From Papaver somniferum (taxonomy: Eukaryota; Streptophyta; Magnoliopsida; Ranunculales; Papaveraceae): a stretch of 64,000 bases of DNA. Below, in pieces: positions 54,019-64,000 of this stretch (its first letter is position 1; each line of letters begins with the position of its first letter). The notes under the pieces are model-generated. The model worked only from the letters and a program-made list of their open reading frames with translations, ran no database searches and was not told where the DNA came from. The DNA lies in the NCBI RefSeq assembly GCF_003573695.1, contig NC_039358.1, forward strand, positions 97,216,117 to 97,280,116. Direction: 5' to 3'. Position numbers and translations under genes: made by a program.

Positions 54019-56263
54019 CGCCCCGGCTACGATGTGGTTGGGCGAGATACTCCGAGTAGGTGGTCCCTTCTTCCTTATTGACACGTCTTGTTTTCTACCG
54101 AAAAACTTTTATGAAGTGGTTTTCATAAAGGTAAATCTCAACTACGATAACTGCTTATGCTAAATTTACAGTATTATCCATAACTGCCTAAAAAACAAAA
54201 TAGTAGTAGGTCCTTTAAAACAAAGAAGTTACAAAAACATTCCAAAGCAAAGCGAACTAGAACCTCAGCGCTTGTTGATAAGTTGAAGACTAATCACGGC
54301 ATCCAGAAATCACAGAGTATGCATGAAAGATACCATTATGAATTCTTATCAGCTAGCATGTAGTATCAAGAATGTTGTCTTTTCCTGGATGAAAGTTTTC
54401 TATGCAGAGCTTCTGCCTCCCTTTTGTCTTTGCGTTTGTAATTTGTGAGTACTTTCATTTAGAAACCACCATCAGCTTGTTCTGGTCATGTTTGATATTT
54501 TTGTATCTGCTTTCTAAGAGCAGTTGATCTTAGACCCCTTTTGTATATATCTCGAGTACATTTGTACACTTTTTAATCTATCTTCTAATAAAGAAAATTT
54601 ATATAGGAAAGCGGCTTAAGTTTGTTATCAAAAGAAGTCCCATCTTACTAGTATCATACGGCAAATCAGTGGCTACGAAAATTCTAAATAGCGTTATTGA
54701 GTTTATTTTGTTAGTAATTTCTTCAACTGTCACTGATATAAAGTTATCTACTCCGACTGTCATATGATCTATGAAAGATGATGCATACCTCATAATCTTT
54801 ACGTAACTATTCTTATAATGCTACTTCAAATTAAGTGATCAAATGTATCCAAGTTCGTCGCATTCAGAAAAAGCCTAATAAAGTTGGACTCTGAATGTGC
54901 CATTATAATTACATAAGTAACAAAAGAAAAAGAGATGCAAGAACATCTTTAGTGAGGTATTCTTCCTTAATGTATCAACCTTCCCAATTCCTTCTCTTAA
55001 GTTATTAGAATTATGTTAATAGAAAAATCTATATACATCACGGTTTGAAACATAAACAAAAACATACTTACAAATGGGTGACATCCAAAAAACTTCATGT
55101 AACTTTGTTAAAAGCATACTGCAAAACGAACAACAAGTCATTTTACAAATTAACTCTAAACCAAAAACACACACACGATTAAAATTAAACAAAGATGATT
55201 ACCAAATAACCTTCAGAAAACAAAAAACAGTTCCATATGTATGATTATTAAGAGCACCTTGCCTAACTAAATTAAAATTTAGTAATTAATAAATCACAAA
55301 ATAGTCATATTTCCACCAAGCCTCCAATGTTGTAATATTTCTCAGTACCAAAGGTCACACCTAGGCTATCAAGTCCCTTAAAGAGTTCAGCAGCACCAGG
55401 GTAGGACATTGATTGTACGTACTTCTCTTGTGTGTTGAAAATTAACCTTCTTTGTTGGGCACTATAATATCCAACATCCTGCTGAAACCAAAACTAGGAT
55501 GTTGAGTTTGCTTAGACTTATGAACTTTGGAATACCAAAATAAATTCGAGCATCGCATAGTCCATCTGCAAAACCAAAACCGGTAGGTATTATCAGAATT
55601 GTATGAAACGCATCAAAGTGATTACGCCTAAACTTAATAAAAAGAAAATAACCTTGAACCACACTGTCTTTGTAATCAAATTGATTAACAATGACACAAT
55701 ACTCAGTTTTGCCTGCTGCATTTAAGTAATATGGATTAGCAATCATCCACTTATGTGTTGGCCCCAAGAATATGAAATTAAGATTTTCTCTTACTGTGAC
55801 CCTCTAAACCCTAACCACAATCGCGACAAGAGGAGATTATTAATTGACGCATGCCAAGAACATGAAAACATTCCTGGATAAGTATGAGTTTTCTTTTAAC
55901 ATAAACGTACATTGCTAGTTTAAGTATATACTTAAACTTGTATCAATCAAGGATATATAAGAACATAAACATAATTAGGATGATCAACCCCTATGTCTAT
56001 TTCGTTTTCTGAATATCTTAATATCGGTGCATTTTCTCTTTACCAAACTGAAAATTTTTGAATCAAAAAAGTCGAATACACAGGAAAAGATACGGGTAAT
56101 TATGGGCAGTATTGTGATTTTTGCATAAGTAGTTACGTAATTGGAATTTACTTTTATAAAAACTATTTTATAAAAAAATTTCCTTTTGAAACAAGACCTG
56201 TCAAAAAGGAAGGAGGGGCCACATACTCAGAGTATGTGGCCAGACCACATCATAGCCGGGGCG
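54019..56263. mobile_element. Mutator-like element with long inverted repeats, nested in hAT
   Basis: Flanked by the exact 9-bp duplication CATATCAAT (54010-54018 and 56264-56272). The ends CGCCCCGGCTACGATGTGG and, inverted, CGCCCCGGCTATGATGTGG extend as diverged inverted repeats for more than 70 bp, through CTTCTTCC and GTCTTGTTT. A 9-bp duplication with long inverted repeats is characteristic of Mutator-like elements. No transposase is seen. Confidence 0.9.
55310..55820 (-). pseudogene. Gene fragment carried by the Mutator-like element
   Basis: The minus strand reads LGPTHKWMIANPYYLNAAGK, then VNQFDYKDSVVQ to a donor at 55653/55652. An exon 55565-55536 (DGLCDARIYFG) after TTTTGCAG joins in phase and has its own donor GTATTCC. 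Further down GYYSAQQRRLIFNTQEKYVQ continues to a stop near 55310, but the predicted third join is out of frame. I do not recognise the family. It looks like captured host sequence (Pack-MULE style), now decayed. Confidence 0.45.
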
Positions 56264-57564
56264 CATATCAATTAAGAGTTGATCATAATAATCAAGAGGG
56301 AGGATCCATGGATACTCTTAGATGGACAAGGTCAGACATGATTTGCATTATTTTCTCCGTAAAACCCAAACGACAATGAATATAAGTGTAATATTTCGAT
56401 GATATGTTCTTCTTATAAGACTATACATTCCTACAAAAAAATGAACACAATTCGAGATAGCAAACTTCACCATCTATCGATCTTAATTTCAACCATTAAT
56501 TTTGAACGGTTGATATTCAAAGGGGTAGGTGGTCGTTTTATACATCACCATTTAAAAAGATTGAACTCAAGAATAATTGTTTAGCCGAGAACAACTAAAT
56601 ATGGATTGTACAAGTAATGTAAGATTTAAACAACACTTGTGAAAGGGGGCCAAATCAGTTAAGCTTAATCCCCATCTTGTAGAGAAACAAAAAATGAGCT
56701 GCATTAACTTAAGGTAAATTAATATGGAGAGTTTCAGATCCATGAAACAAGGAGAGTATATTATTATTTTTTTCTCAATTTATGTTCATAATACAAGGTA
56801 AATTTCCATGAAATATAAGTTAATTCAAAAGTTTATCTAAATCAATTTTATGCCCCCCTTAAATTGCTGCCCGAAGTTCAACTTCGACAACTTTGCCTCA
56901 GGGTCGGCACTGAATACAAGTTGGCATATAACGATTGGTTGGACACTGTTTGAGGTAGCCTATGGTCGCCCATCTCCTCTCTCTTGGCTTATATCCCAGG
57001 AACTGCTAAGTTAGATTTTGTGGAGCAAGAACTCTTGGCTAGGGCCTCCGTAATCAGGAAAGTCTGAAGAAACTCAAGCAAGAATGAAAAAGTGTATGCT
57101 TCAAAGCATAAGGAGAGAGAATTCTCCGTAGTGATATAGTTTATCTAAAATTACAACCATATAGGGAGCTTCATTTGTCGTTAAAGAAGAGAGCGAAACT
57201 GTCAGCAATTTACTACGGTTATTTCAAGATTTTAGAACACATTGGTGTTGTCGCTTATAAACTTGAGCTGCCAGCAAGCTCATGAATCTACCTTATCTTT
57301 CATGTATCTCTCCTCAAGAAGAAGGTTGATTTGAATGTTAATATGCAACCTGAGTTACCCCAGGACAGTGTGGATAATGAGATGATAATTCTTATACCTC
57401 AAGCAATTATGGATCGTCGCAGAAGGAAGAACAAGCAAGAGTTGCTTATTCATTGGTAGGGTCTAGCTCCAAGTGAAGCAACCTGGGAATCAGAAGAAAT
57501 GTTAAAAATACAGTACCCTAACATAACCCTTGAAGACAACGGTTTTTCTAAAGGAAGAGGGAGT

Positions 57565-57877
57565 TGTTACAGCCATAATATGGCTTATGTAACTGTAGTT
57601 TGATTAAGTTATGTAGTTAGTAGTGCTTTAATGTTTTTCAGTCGTATTTTGTTTTTGTTTGAACGTGTCTGTAATACACCTGAATGTGAGGAGTTATTAT
57701 TAAATTGGGATACATTAGTCCAGGAGAAGTATGAAGAAGTTATCATCTGAATTCATATTAAAACACTTTTTGTTGTTGGAGATTTGAGTCCCTCGAAGTA
57801 TTCTTTTATCGGTCAATTTGCTATCTCAATATATTAGCTTTTAATCTTACAGGAACTACTTTTTTGAACCATAACAA
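57565..57877 (+). repeat. LTR of the Ty3 chromovirus relic
   Basis: The 313-bp segment TGTTACAGCC...GAACCATAACA follows the purine run of the pol relic and is directly followed by ATTGGTATAACAAAGCT, a mutated tRNA-iMet primer site. It therefore serves as 3' LTR for what lies left and 5' LTR for what lies right. Confidence 0.75.
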
Positions 57878-57889
57878 TTGGTATAACAA

Positions 57890-58880
57890 AGCTAGGCATT
57901 CCCCAGGCGAATAATCGAATAAATAATCATTAAAGGAGGGTGATATATCATTCGAGGCCTTAATCGAACAAGGGCAAAATTTAATTGCAAATAATTTGAA
58001 AGTGCTGATAGAACAATTTAACAAGTTTGTAGAACTATAAACTAATCCGAAAGATGAAGGTGCTACAGATGAAATACGCACACAAGGTGCTCGACCAAAT
58101 GGTGGAGGTAGGATTCATAAAATTTTTGTGTCTGAAGCTCTTAAACCTGCACAGATGAAACTAGATTATTCTCATTTTGTGATTGAAGAAGATCCAACAA
58201 TCTATATTTGTGATGTAGAACCGTGGTTTAAACTTCATGAAACTCCATCAGTAGATCAAGTTCCTTTGACGGGTTTCCATCTCGAAGGAGATGCATAGTT
58301 GCGGTACCAGTTATTGAAACAAAAGATGATTTATATTTATTGGGATAAATATAAGGAAAATTTGCATGCAAAATTTCACCCGAATTAATATATGGATTTC
58401 TTTAGGGAGTTATCAAAGTTAAGCCAGACTACTACCGTCCAGGACTTTCGAGCCAAGTTTCAAAAATTGTCGGCTAAGGCTGGGCCAATACCACAAAGTC
58501 AGTAGGTTAGTATGTGTACAAGTGGTTTGTTTCCTGAAATACGTATTAATATGTAAAAAAAAAAAACACTCCACTCGCATCAACCATCGGACTAGCACGT
58601 ATGTATGAGGCTAAGGATGAATCACACAGAAAGCTTGCACCCGGTTCTTCAAAAATCAGTCAAGTTCCTCGTCATTCCAGTACCCAACATACTCTAGTTA
58701 ACACCCAAAATCCAGTAAAAACCTCGATGAAGAGAATCATTACTGATGAGATTAATGAGAAAAGAAGAAAATGACTTTATTTCAGGCGTAATGATAAATT
58801 TGGGCATGGTCACTGCTGCAAGAAATTATTTATGGTTCAAACTTGTACTGAAGACAGTGATGTTGGCAAACGAAATATTG
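57890..58880 (+). pseudogene. Ty3 chromovirus gag relic
   Basis: The plus strand with several stops encodes LDYSHFVIEEDPT...VEPWFKLHETPSVDQVPL, FHLEGDA, KYKENLHAKFHPN, FRELSKLSQTTTVQDFRAKF, GLFPEIRINM, then ITDEINEKRRK and KFGHGHCCKKLF. These are the capsid and zinc-knuckle regions of Tekay/Reina-like gag. The zinc knuckle has lost cysteines (LYFRRNDKFGHGH). The relic is cut off by a Copia-type fragment at about 58888. Confidence 0.85.
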
Positions 58881-58887
58881 GGTGTAG

Positions 58888-59253
58888 TTGTTAGACCCCC
58901 GCTTTTTCAATTGGTATCAGCGCAGGCAAACACGATAAACCTAATAAGTTTGTGTTTGTTTGATCCTAAGGACTGTTCCTATGGGAAATCTCTTTGGGAA
59001 ACTTGTTTTGTGCATCTGTAACACACACAAAAAATCCTCAAAGATTGTTCAGAGTTTATTTGTCTCAAGACCTCTGGTCTCTCAAGATAATATCACATCA
59101 TCTAAAACACTAGAAATCTTAGATGATGGAAATCAATCTAAAGGAAAAAATAAAGATTCCTTAAAAAAGGTTTGTTGCAGGAAACATGTGAACAAAATCT
59201 CGAGGATATGGAACCTCTCTAGATTGCTTATCAATCTTTTTGAGGAATACTGT
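58888..59253 (+). mobile_element. Copia-type fragment (LTR end, primer site, start of internal domain)
   Basis: CCCCCGCTTTTTCAATTGG followed by TATCAGCGCAGGCAAACACG mirrors 25345-25380 with small changes, including a G-to-C change in the primer site (GCGC for GAGC). The rest is Ser/Lys-rich coding-like sequence with breaks. It ends where the next LTR starts at 59254. Confidence 0.65.
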
Positions 59254-60762
59254 TGATAAGTGCATAATTCATATGGTTCTAGTATCCATTCCATACTTGT
59301 TTTAGTTATTATTCTTGCATTCGTATTATTACTTGTGTTTTCTCTTATTTGTCTCAATTAGGTGAATCATCCAAAAAGGAGCTACAAAGTGCTAAAAATA
59401 ACTAAGTAGAGAAAGCAATAGATGGTCCAAAGAGAAGAGGAAGAAGTGCTCAAGTCCAAGAGAAGAGGAAGAAGTGCGACGAAAAGGAGCAAAATGCTCA
59501 AAAGCAAGATATGTGCCAAAGACCGATCTTAACTCATTCAAATTAAGGATTTCTTATCACCATCTTGAAGAGAATTGAAAGAGGAAAAGAATTCAAAAAG
59601 AATGAGGTCATTCCGAGTTCGGACGAAGAAGTTGTGGCCAAAACAAGCTTTTTATCCAATACCGAAGACAAGCAAGTATGCAAACGGGTACGCATACTTA
59701 ATTCCGAAAATTTCTGCTGGAATATGAGGTACGCATACCGGTACGCATACTTAGCAAGTATGCAAACGGGTATGCATACTTGTGAAGGCTTAAGGTCACG
59801 TTTGGGGTCCTTATTTCGTATTTTTGGGTCGGGTTCTTGAACCGAACTAGATACTTGATGGCCAAGCAATGTAAACCTATAAAAATAGGTATTAGGCCTT
59901 TCACATATTATTGAATCTCATATCACAAGTTCTACATCAAAACCTAGGATTTAACCCTTTAGGGGGAAACCACCATTATTCATCTTCTTTGTAATATGAG
60001 TAGCTAAATCCTTTGTTGATTAAGGATGAATTCAATGTTCTAAGCGTGAAGCTTTATTAGTAATACAAATCTATTGAGAGTTTTTAACATAATCGTTTGT
60101 CTTTACCATATCTAGGGTTTATGAGTGGTTCTTAGATTGATTTGGGATGCATGCTAGATTAGTCTATTGATCGTTCTATTGCTAGTAGAAGTTATGAGAT
60201 AATTAATCGTCGATTAACTCTCTACACAAGTAGAAATCGCGAGACCTTACAGAGGGATTCCGTGGAGCAATCATGAGTGAGGACAACACCAGCAAGTAAA
60301 CCTTGATCTAAGAGTTTAACTACTGGGATCAACCCAAATTCACACGGCTTAAGGCGTTCGATTGGATTACACCTTGAGTGATCTACTACTTGGTGGTTCG
60401 TTGAATAGAATCTGGTAGTCGAAAACTTCCGTATCCAATGATTGAAGAGTTTTGGGGATAACACTAATCAAGCTGTTATTCTACGGTTGGTGATGAATGG
60501 TTCTTACGAACAATAGATAAGTATTCTAATCCTGCTATCGCTTGGTAACGGCGAATGATTCTTTGATCATCTCTTTTCTTTATTATTGTCTTTATATTCA
60601 TCTTAAAATCAAAACCCCCTTTGTTATTTATTTTATCTTGCTGATCAAAGAACCTATCAATTACACAGCTCTCTGTGGGAACAATCTCTTAGTACCGCTA
60701 TATTACCAGTTAATTAGTGGGAAATATCTTTATTAATTTGTTGTGCCTACGACAGCCCATCA
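59254..60762 (+). repeat. 5' LTR (about 1.5 kb) of the second Ty3-type element
   Basis: TGATAAGTGCATAATTC to GCCTACGACAGCCCATCA, followed by AGTTT and the primer site. TATAAAAATAGG box at 59878. The start is inferred from similarity to the 32235 LTR, since the 3' partner lies outside the window. Confidence 0.7.
59676..59790. repeat. U3 subrepeats GCATACCGGTACGCATAC
   Basis: AGCAAGTATGCAAACGGGTA(C/T)GCATACTT occurs twice (59671 and 59755) around GTACGCATACCGGTACGCAT, a palindromic core. The style resembles the ACCGGT array at 4500-4880. Confidence 0.8.
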
Positions 60763-60767
60763 AGTTT

Positions 60768-60785
60768 TGGCGCCGCTATCGGGGA
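60768..60785 (+). other. Primer binding site, tRNA-Asp type
   Basis: TGGCGCCGCTATCGGGGA, one base different from the site at 34131. Confidence 0.8.
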
Positions 60786-60896
60786 GCAGTCGCTAATTGA
60801 TTTGTTATTTGTTTAGTTTGTTTTTATTTTTGTTTTTAGATTTTTGTTTTGATTTTCTCGTTCTTATGAGTCGTCGTGTTTCCTTACGGAAATAAC

Positions 60897-62039
60897 ATGT
60901 ATGGAGCACCAGATAAATCACATAATAGTGGTAATCAATATGGTTTTCAATCTCATTCATATGAAAACTATCAACCATCCTATGGGTATAATCAAAACCA
61001 ATCTTTTGGCTATGATCAATATCCCACAGAACCTTATGGATATTCTCGTACATGTCAACAATCTTATGACGGGCATGTAAGTGAACAATCACGAGGATGG
61101 AAGGATAGTTATGCTTCTAATCAATTGTTTTCGAGTAATGTGCAGATGACAGAGAGTTTGGAACTAAAGAGTTATGATACTGAATCAAGGCCTACTCCTC
61201 TTCATCGTGTTTTTCCTTCACTCTTTCCAAAAGAGAAGATTGTGCATAATGGTGGAAAACGTGTAAACATCAGAAAACTCTATGCGCGATACAACCAACT
61301 GGAAGAAGTCGGTGCATCACAAGAAACTCTTGAAAAAATTAAGAAAGCCATAGATGTGGAATTCGAACGTCGTTGGGATGTTGACGATTTTGAGGTTGAC
61401 AATGATTCTGATGAAGATGAACAACCTCTCGAAAGTCCTTGCAACAATGATACGATTATTCCAACTCTGGATCATAATAAAGATCCTTCTCCTATTCAAA
61501 AGGAGGAGATTGGGTATGACATATCTATTGTTATAAATGGTGTAACGTACTCAAACGAAGAAATTAGGAGTTGCATCAATGAACTAGACGTTTTAGGAGA
61601 AAATTATGAATCTGATGACGAGGTTGTTAAAGAGATTAATATTGAGAATGAAACTGAATTGATTAAAGTCGTGAAAAACCCAATTGAGCTAGATAATAAT
61701 AGTGAGATAGAGGACCACGATATACTTGAGGTAAATAATTCACTATTAATTACGAATGAGGATCCGAAACAAGGTTTATCTAATCCTTTGCATAATTCTA
61801 CATTTATTGATCATTTTTCTCTAATCGAAGTAGCTTCTCAAAGAGTTGTTAACCCAACTTTTAAGAAAATACCTCACCTAGGATTGGAGTTGTGTGCTTC
61901 CAAAATTTTAACAGATTATTTTGCTTCTAAGTATCCACCACTTGATGTGTTTGATTCGAGTATTGTGCAGGTTCACCAAGCTGAGGAACATTTTGAAGTC
62001 CCTGGATTCTATGTTATTTATCCACTTTCGAGTGTATAA
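60897..62039 (+). CDS. Gag-like acidic protein with LGLELCAS block, intact ORF
   Basis: The frame opens before 60897, but the first ATG is there (MYGAPDKSHN), giving 380 codons. Residues 1-70 are rich in Tyr, Gln, Asn, Gly and Ser with YGY/FGYDQY motifs, prion-like in composition. A basic-acidic middle follows (NIRKLYARYNQLEEVG, FERRWDVDDFEVDNDSDEDE). A long acidic part precedes the end, which carries KIPHLGLELCAS and DYFASK. The same block ends the broken ORF at 35872-36780 in the other Ty3-type element. No zinc knuckle is present, unlike the other element. No stop or slip occurs, so it could be expressed from the LTR promoter at 59878. Function is unknown. Confidence 0.7.
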   Translation: MYGAPDKSHNSGNQYGFQSHSYENYQPSYGYNQNQSFGYDQYPTEPYGYSRTCQQSYDGHVSEQSRGWKDSYASNQLFSSNVQMTESLELKSYDTESRPTPLHRVFPSLFPKEKIVHNGGKRVNIRKLYARYNQLEEVGASQETLEKIKKAIDVEFERRWDVDDFEVDNDSDEDEQPLESPCNNDTIIPTLDHNKDPSPIQKEEIGYDISIVINGVTYSNEEIRSCINELDVLGENYESDDEVVKEINIENETELIKVVKNPIELDNNSEIEDHDILEVNNSLLITNEDPKQGLSNPLHNSTFIDHFSLIEVASQRVVNPTFKKIPHLGLELCASKILTDYFASKYPPLDVFDSSIVQVHQAEEHFEVPGFYVIYPLSSV

Positions 62040-63388
62040 AGGACTAAGTGTGGGGGAAACTTCAATAAAGTTATAGATTCAATATTTATGCTTTGTGCTA
62101 ATGTTTTTGTAAAGTTGTTATTTGAATTGCAGATTGTTATTTGAAATGCAGATTACTGGTGTACGGACGATAAGAATAACGTCGGGCTGACGACGTTAAA
62201 CCAAGCGCTACATGGGATGCAAGCCATCTTTTTGTATTTTTCTTAGTTTTTCATATCATATTTTGCATTCCTATCTTCGATTTTACAAAGTCCTATATCT
62301 ATAATAAAAGTTTTGACAAATACTCGTCAGAAAATTCTGACTGTGCAGTGGTGACGAAAACAACTCTCGAGACTTCATACGAAGTCCGATTTGAGCGGTT
62401 GACCCCAAGTTTTAAAGAGGACGGACTCACCTTTATTTTCAGAAAAGAAAATTTGAATTCGGAGTCTGTTAAGTTTGAGCGATAGGCCTGGACATTTGAG
62501 TTTCGGTATTTTTCCTGAACTTTTTCAGATTGCATGTCAGTCAGTCCGGAGGCCATAAAAGTCAGAACTTTTATTGAAACATTGTTCCCTTTTGACAAGT
62601 TATAGAAAAGACGTAGGCAAACAACTTTTGTTTATGATGTTTTTCCTAGTTCCCTACCCATTGGTACATTTTTTGAGTTTTTCAGGGCTGTTATGTCAGA
62701 AATCAGAATTTTCGGTTTTGAACATTGAGGATAATGTTGAGTTTAAGTGTGGGAGAGTAGTTAAGCATGTTTGGATTGCATAAAAAATAAATAAACAATA
62801 ATAATCTCTGATTTCTTGCATTCTTGATACTTCATCTTTTGGAGTTAATTATGAGCTACTTAGGATGACAATCTAAACCTTTTTAGGTTGAAACAGTTCT
62901 TACGGCTATAGATTGAGTTCCACTTCATCATTCTACAATCTTTATTATATACATTCATAATTGAATGTGAAACTCAGATGCTATCAATAGCATGGTAGTC
63001 ATTTGAAAGATTCATGCTCGCAATTAATCATTATTGAATCACTTTCTTTTTATTTTTGCAGTTATATGTTTCTCTAAAATGATTTGGTGGGATCCTAATA
63101 CTGCCGTAGATGTTGTAGCAAGGTAATCATTGGTTGAGTATATAAAAGCCCCATAGACAATTGTCTTACACTCATAAAGAGTGAGCCGGAAAAAAATAGT
63201 AAAAAAAAAGGTTGCGGAACTATATGGCTAGTCATGATGAGAACGTTTCTATTGGAGATTTTCTTTTTCATAGGATAGGTGTAGTTCTCAATAAAGGAAT
63301 TGGAGCCCAGCTTGTTGCCAAGCTTCCATCCAATGATTGTAAAGTCCTTGTTGTTGATGATTATTAATAATATTTTATTTAAGAAAAG
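62040..63388 (+). other. Non-coding 3' part of the second Ty3-type element
   Basis: Begins with AAGTGTGGGGGAAAC right after the ORF. A motif GACGTTAAACCAAGCGCT with ATGGGATGCAAGCC follows at 62196-62223; similar TTAAACAAAGCGCTTNNTGGGAGGCAACCC strings are familiar in Athila/Tat-type elements. TTGTTATTTGAA(T/A)TGCAGATT is duplicated at 62115-62155. Confidence 0.5.
62721..62738 (+). other. GAGGAT hexaloop hairpin before a purine run
   Basis: AACATT-GAGGAT-AATGTT, 6-bp stem, followed by GAGTTTAAGTGTGGGAGAG. Position and follow-on sequence match 37241-37275 in the other Ty3-type element. Confidence 0.65.
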
Positions 63389-63394
63389 GAAAAA

Positions 63395-63401
<7 letters not shown>

Positions 63402-63425
<24 letters not shown>

Positions 63426-63427
63426 TA
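63402..63427. repeat. (AT)n microsatellite after a poly(A) run
   Basis: Thirteen A from 63390 then about thirteen AT units. Confidence 0.9.
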
Positions 63428-64000
63428 AGGCTCCTCTTCATTATCGACATTAATAATTATATGATAAGTCCGGAATTTCGGAGTAATCATGAAGTCGATG
63501 AAAACAAAAACCTATCATAATTATATAGCAAGTCAAAAAGACTATTGATGAGGTTCTCAACACTTGGATAGCGGTATGTGTGAAACGTTGTCCCTGTCTC
63601 CGTCGTCTAAACAAGCGTGGAACGCAGGATCCAAGGCAACTATCACATACTTGTTGAAAAGGAACACTCACTTAGAGTATCTAATCATGTGATCGAGTTA
63701 AATGGGTGCTTCTCTCAACTATTGTGCTATAAATAAGAATCCTTTGATGATATTCATACAAGTATTGTGGGTAACATCTTTCACTTTAGTCAACATTTGC
63801 ACACTTCACTTTTCTATTTCCATTCTCTTATCTACTCATGTGATTTCAGTACGCGAGTGTTGCGGAAAACGTTGCAACAAGTACGATGACTATCTTAGTA
63901 TATTTTTGCAATCAGGTTGAATGTCACACGTAAGTAATTGCCTACATGTGATGATTGTAATTATTGTATGTGAGATGTTTGCAGCTAAAGAACAAGTTAA
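63428..64000. other. No gene seen
   Basis: Probably still inside the second Ty3-type element. The short ORFs on both strands (63671-63450 -, 63702-63920 +) have no recognised domain. Confidence 0.4.

Larger units (their letters stand above)
53889..56912. mobile_element. hAT-type non-autonomous element
   Basis: The ends are CAGGGCCGGCCCCGAG on the left and, inverted, CAGTGCCGACCCTGAG on the right. The 8-bp duplication AATACAAG is exact (53881-53888 and 56913-56920), and removing the element restores the integrase frame around NTSWH. Without the nested Mutator-like element only about 770 bp remain, with no transposase. Confidence 0.93.
53806..57564 (+). pseudogene. Ty3 chromovirus integrase C-terminus and chromodomain relic, split by hAT
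   Basis: Up to 53888 and again from 56921 the plus strand encodes, with frame slips, the integrase end: NTSWHITIGWTLFEVAYGRP across the hAT site, LAYIPGTAKLDFVEQEL, then VYLKLQPYRE...KLSAIYYGYFKILEHIGVVAYKLELP, FHVSLLKKK. It closes with a chromodomain-like PQAIMDRRRRKNKQELLIHW, GLAPSEATWESEEM and TLEDNGF, followed by a purine run GGAAGAGGGAG and the LTR. In-frame stops are numerous, so it is dead. Chromodomains steer integration to marked chromatin in this lineage. Nothing upstream (reverse transcriptase, protease) remains. Confidence 0.85.
59254..64000 (+). mobile_element. Second non-autonomous Ty3-type element, 3' end outside window
   Basis: 5' LTR 59254-60762, tRNA-Asp-type primer site 60768, one gag-like ORF 60897-62039, then a long non-coding part. 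No second LTR is reached by base 64000. The LTR starts TGATAAGTGC, like TGATGAGTGCC at 32235, and the internal order matches the element at 32235-40324, so the two are related. Confidence 0.8.

Noticed and set aside
54401..54600. hAT or Mutator transposase inside the nested elements
   Set aside because: No frame shows transposase motifs; the available space holds only a gene fragment and non-coding sequence.
62299..62598. Envelope-like or pol remnant in the second Ty3-type element
   Set aside because: The minus ORF here has no recognisable domain and the element reads on the plus strand.

Overview
The window looks like nuclear DNA of a flowering plant, probably a eudicot with a large, repeat-rich genome. 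The evidence is an 18-exon gene with plant-style introns, a plant presenilin, and dense nested LTR retrotransposons with plant tRNA-iMet and tRNA-Asp-type primer sites, plus hAT, Mutator and Harbinger-type elements. I cannot name the genus from sequence alone; a basal eudicot such as a poppy relative is only a hunch.

Two host genes are clear. One is an intact presenilin, single-exon in its coding part (11139-12524, +). The other is a plastid/mitochondrial-type DNA gyrase A gene (44893-53601, -). Its first 17 exons splice in frame, but the frame ends just where the C-terminal DNA-wrapping domain should begin. Only decayed pieces of the next exons remain (44640-44892).

Layout, left to right. 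1-5290: minus-strand Copia-type gag remnant, primer site and LTR pieces with internal subrepeats. 6.1-7.0 kb: LINE reverse-transcriptase and RNase H relics in opposite orientations. 8076-10709: a TAA-flanked inverted-repeat DNA transposon carrying exons of an unidentified gene. 11.0-12.8 kb: presenilin. 12817-14319: a MITE-like element with an exact 8-bp target duplication and a 155-bp tandem array. 14753-18.1 kb: minus-strand Ty3 chromovirus-like LTR and a 422-codon ORF. 18.6-19.7 kb: a 93-bp palindromic tandem array. 22526-42378: one Copia-type element with 2.8-kb LTRs, exact GTAAC target duplication, a gag-like ORF and no pol. Its 3' LTR holds a minus-strand solo LTR (30469-32187) and a complete 8.1-kb non-autonomous Ty3-type element (32235-40324). 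44.6-53.8 kb: gyrA. 53.8-58.9 kb: a Ty3 chromovirus relic in permuted order (integrase/chromodomain, LTR, primer site, gag). It is broken by an hAT element (53889-56912) that itself holds a Mutator-like element (54019-56263). 59254 to the end: the 5' LTR and coding region of a second non-autonomous Ty3-type element.

The strongest candidates for something little described are three. First, a protein family shared by the two non-autonomous Ty3-type elements, with a conserved LGLELCAS...DYFASK block. Second, a hairpin whose hexaloop GAGGAN is constant while the stem sequence changes between elements. Third, the gyrase A gene that has lost exactly its wrapping domain. The rest shows repeated nesting that can be ordered in time by target duplications.
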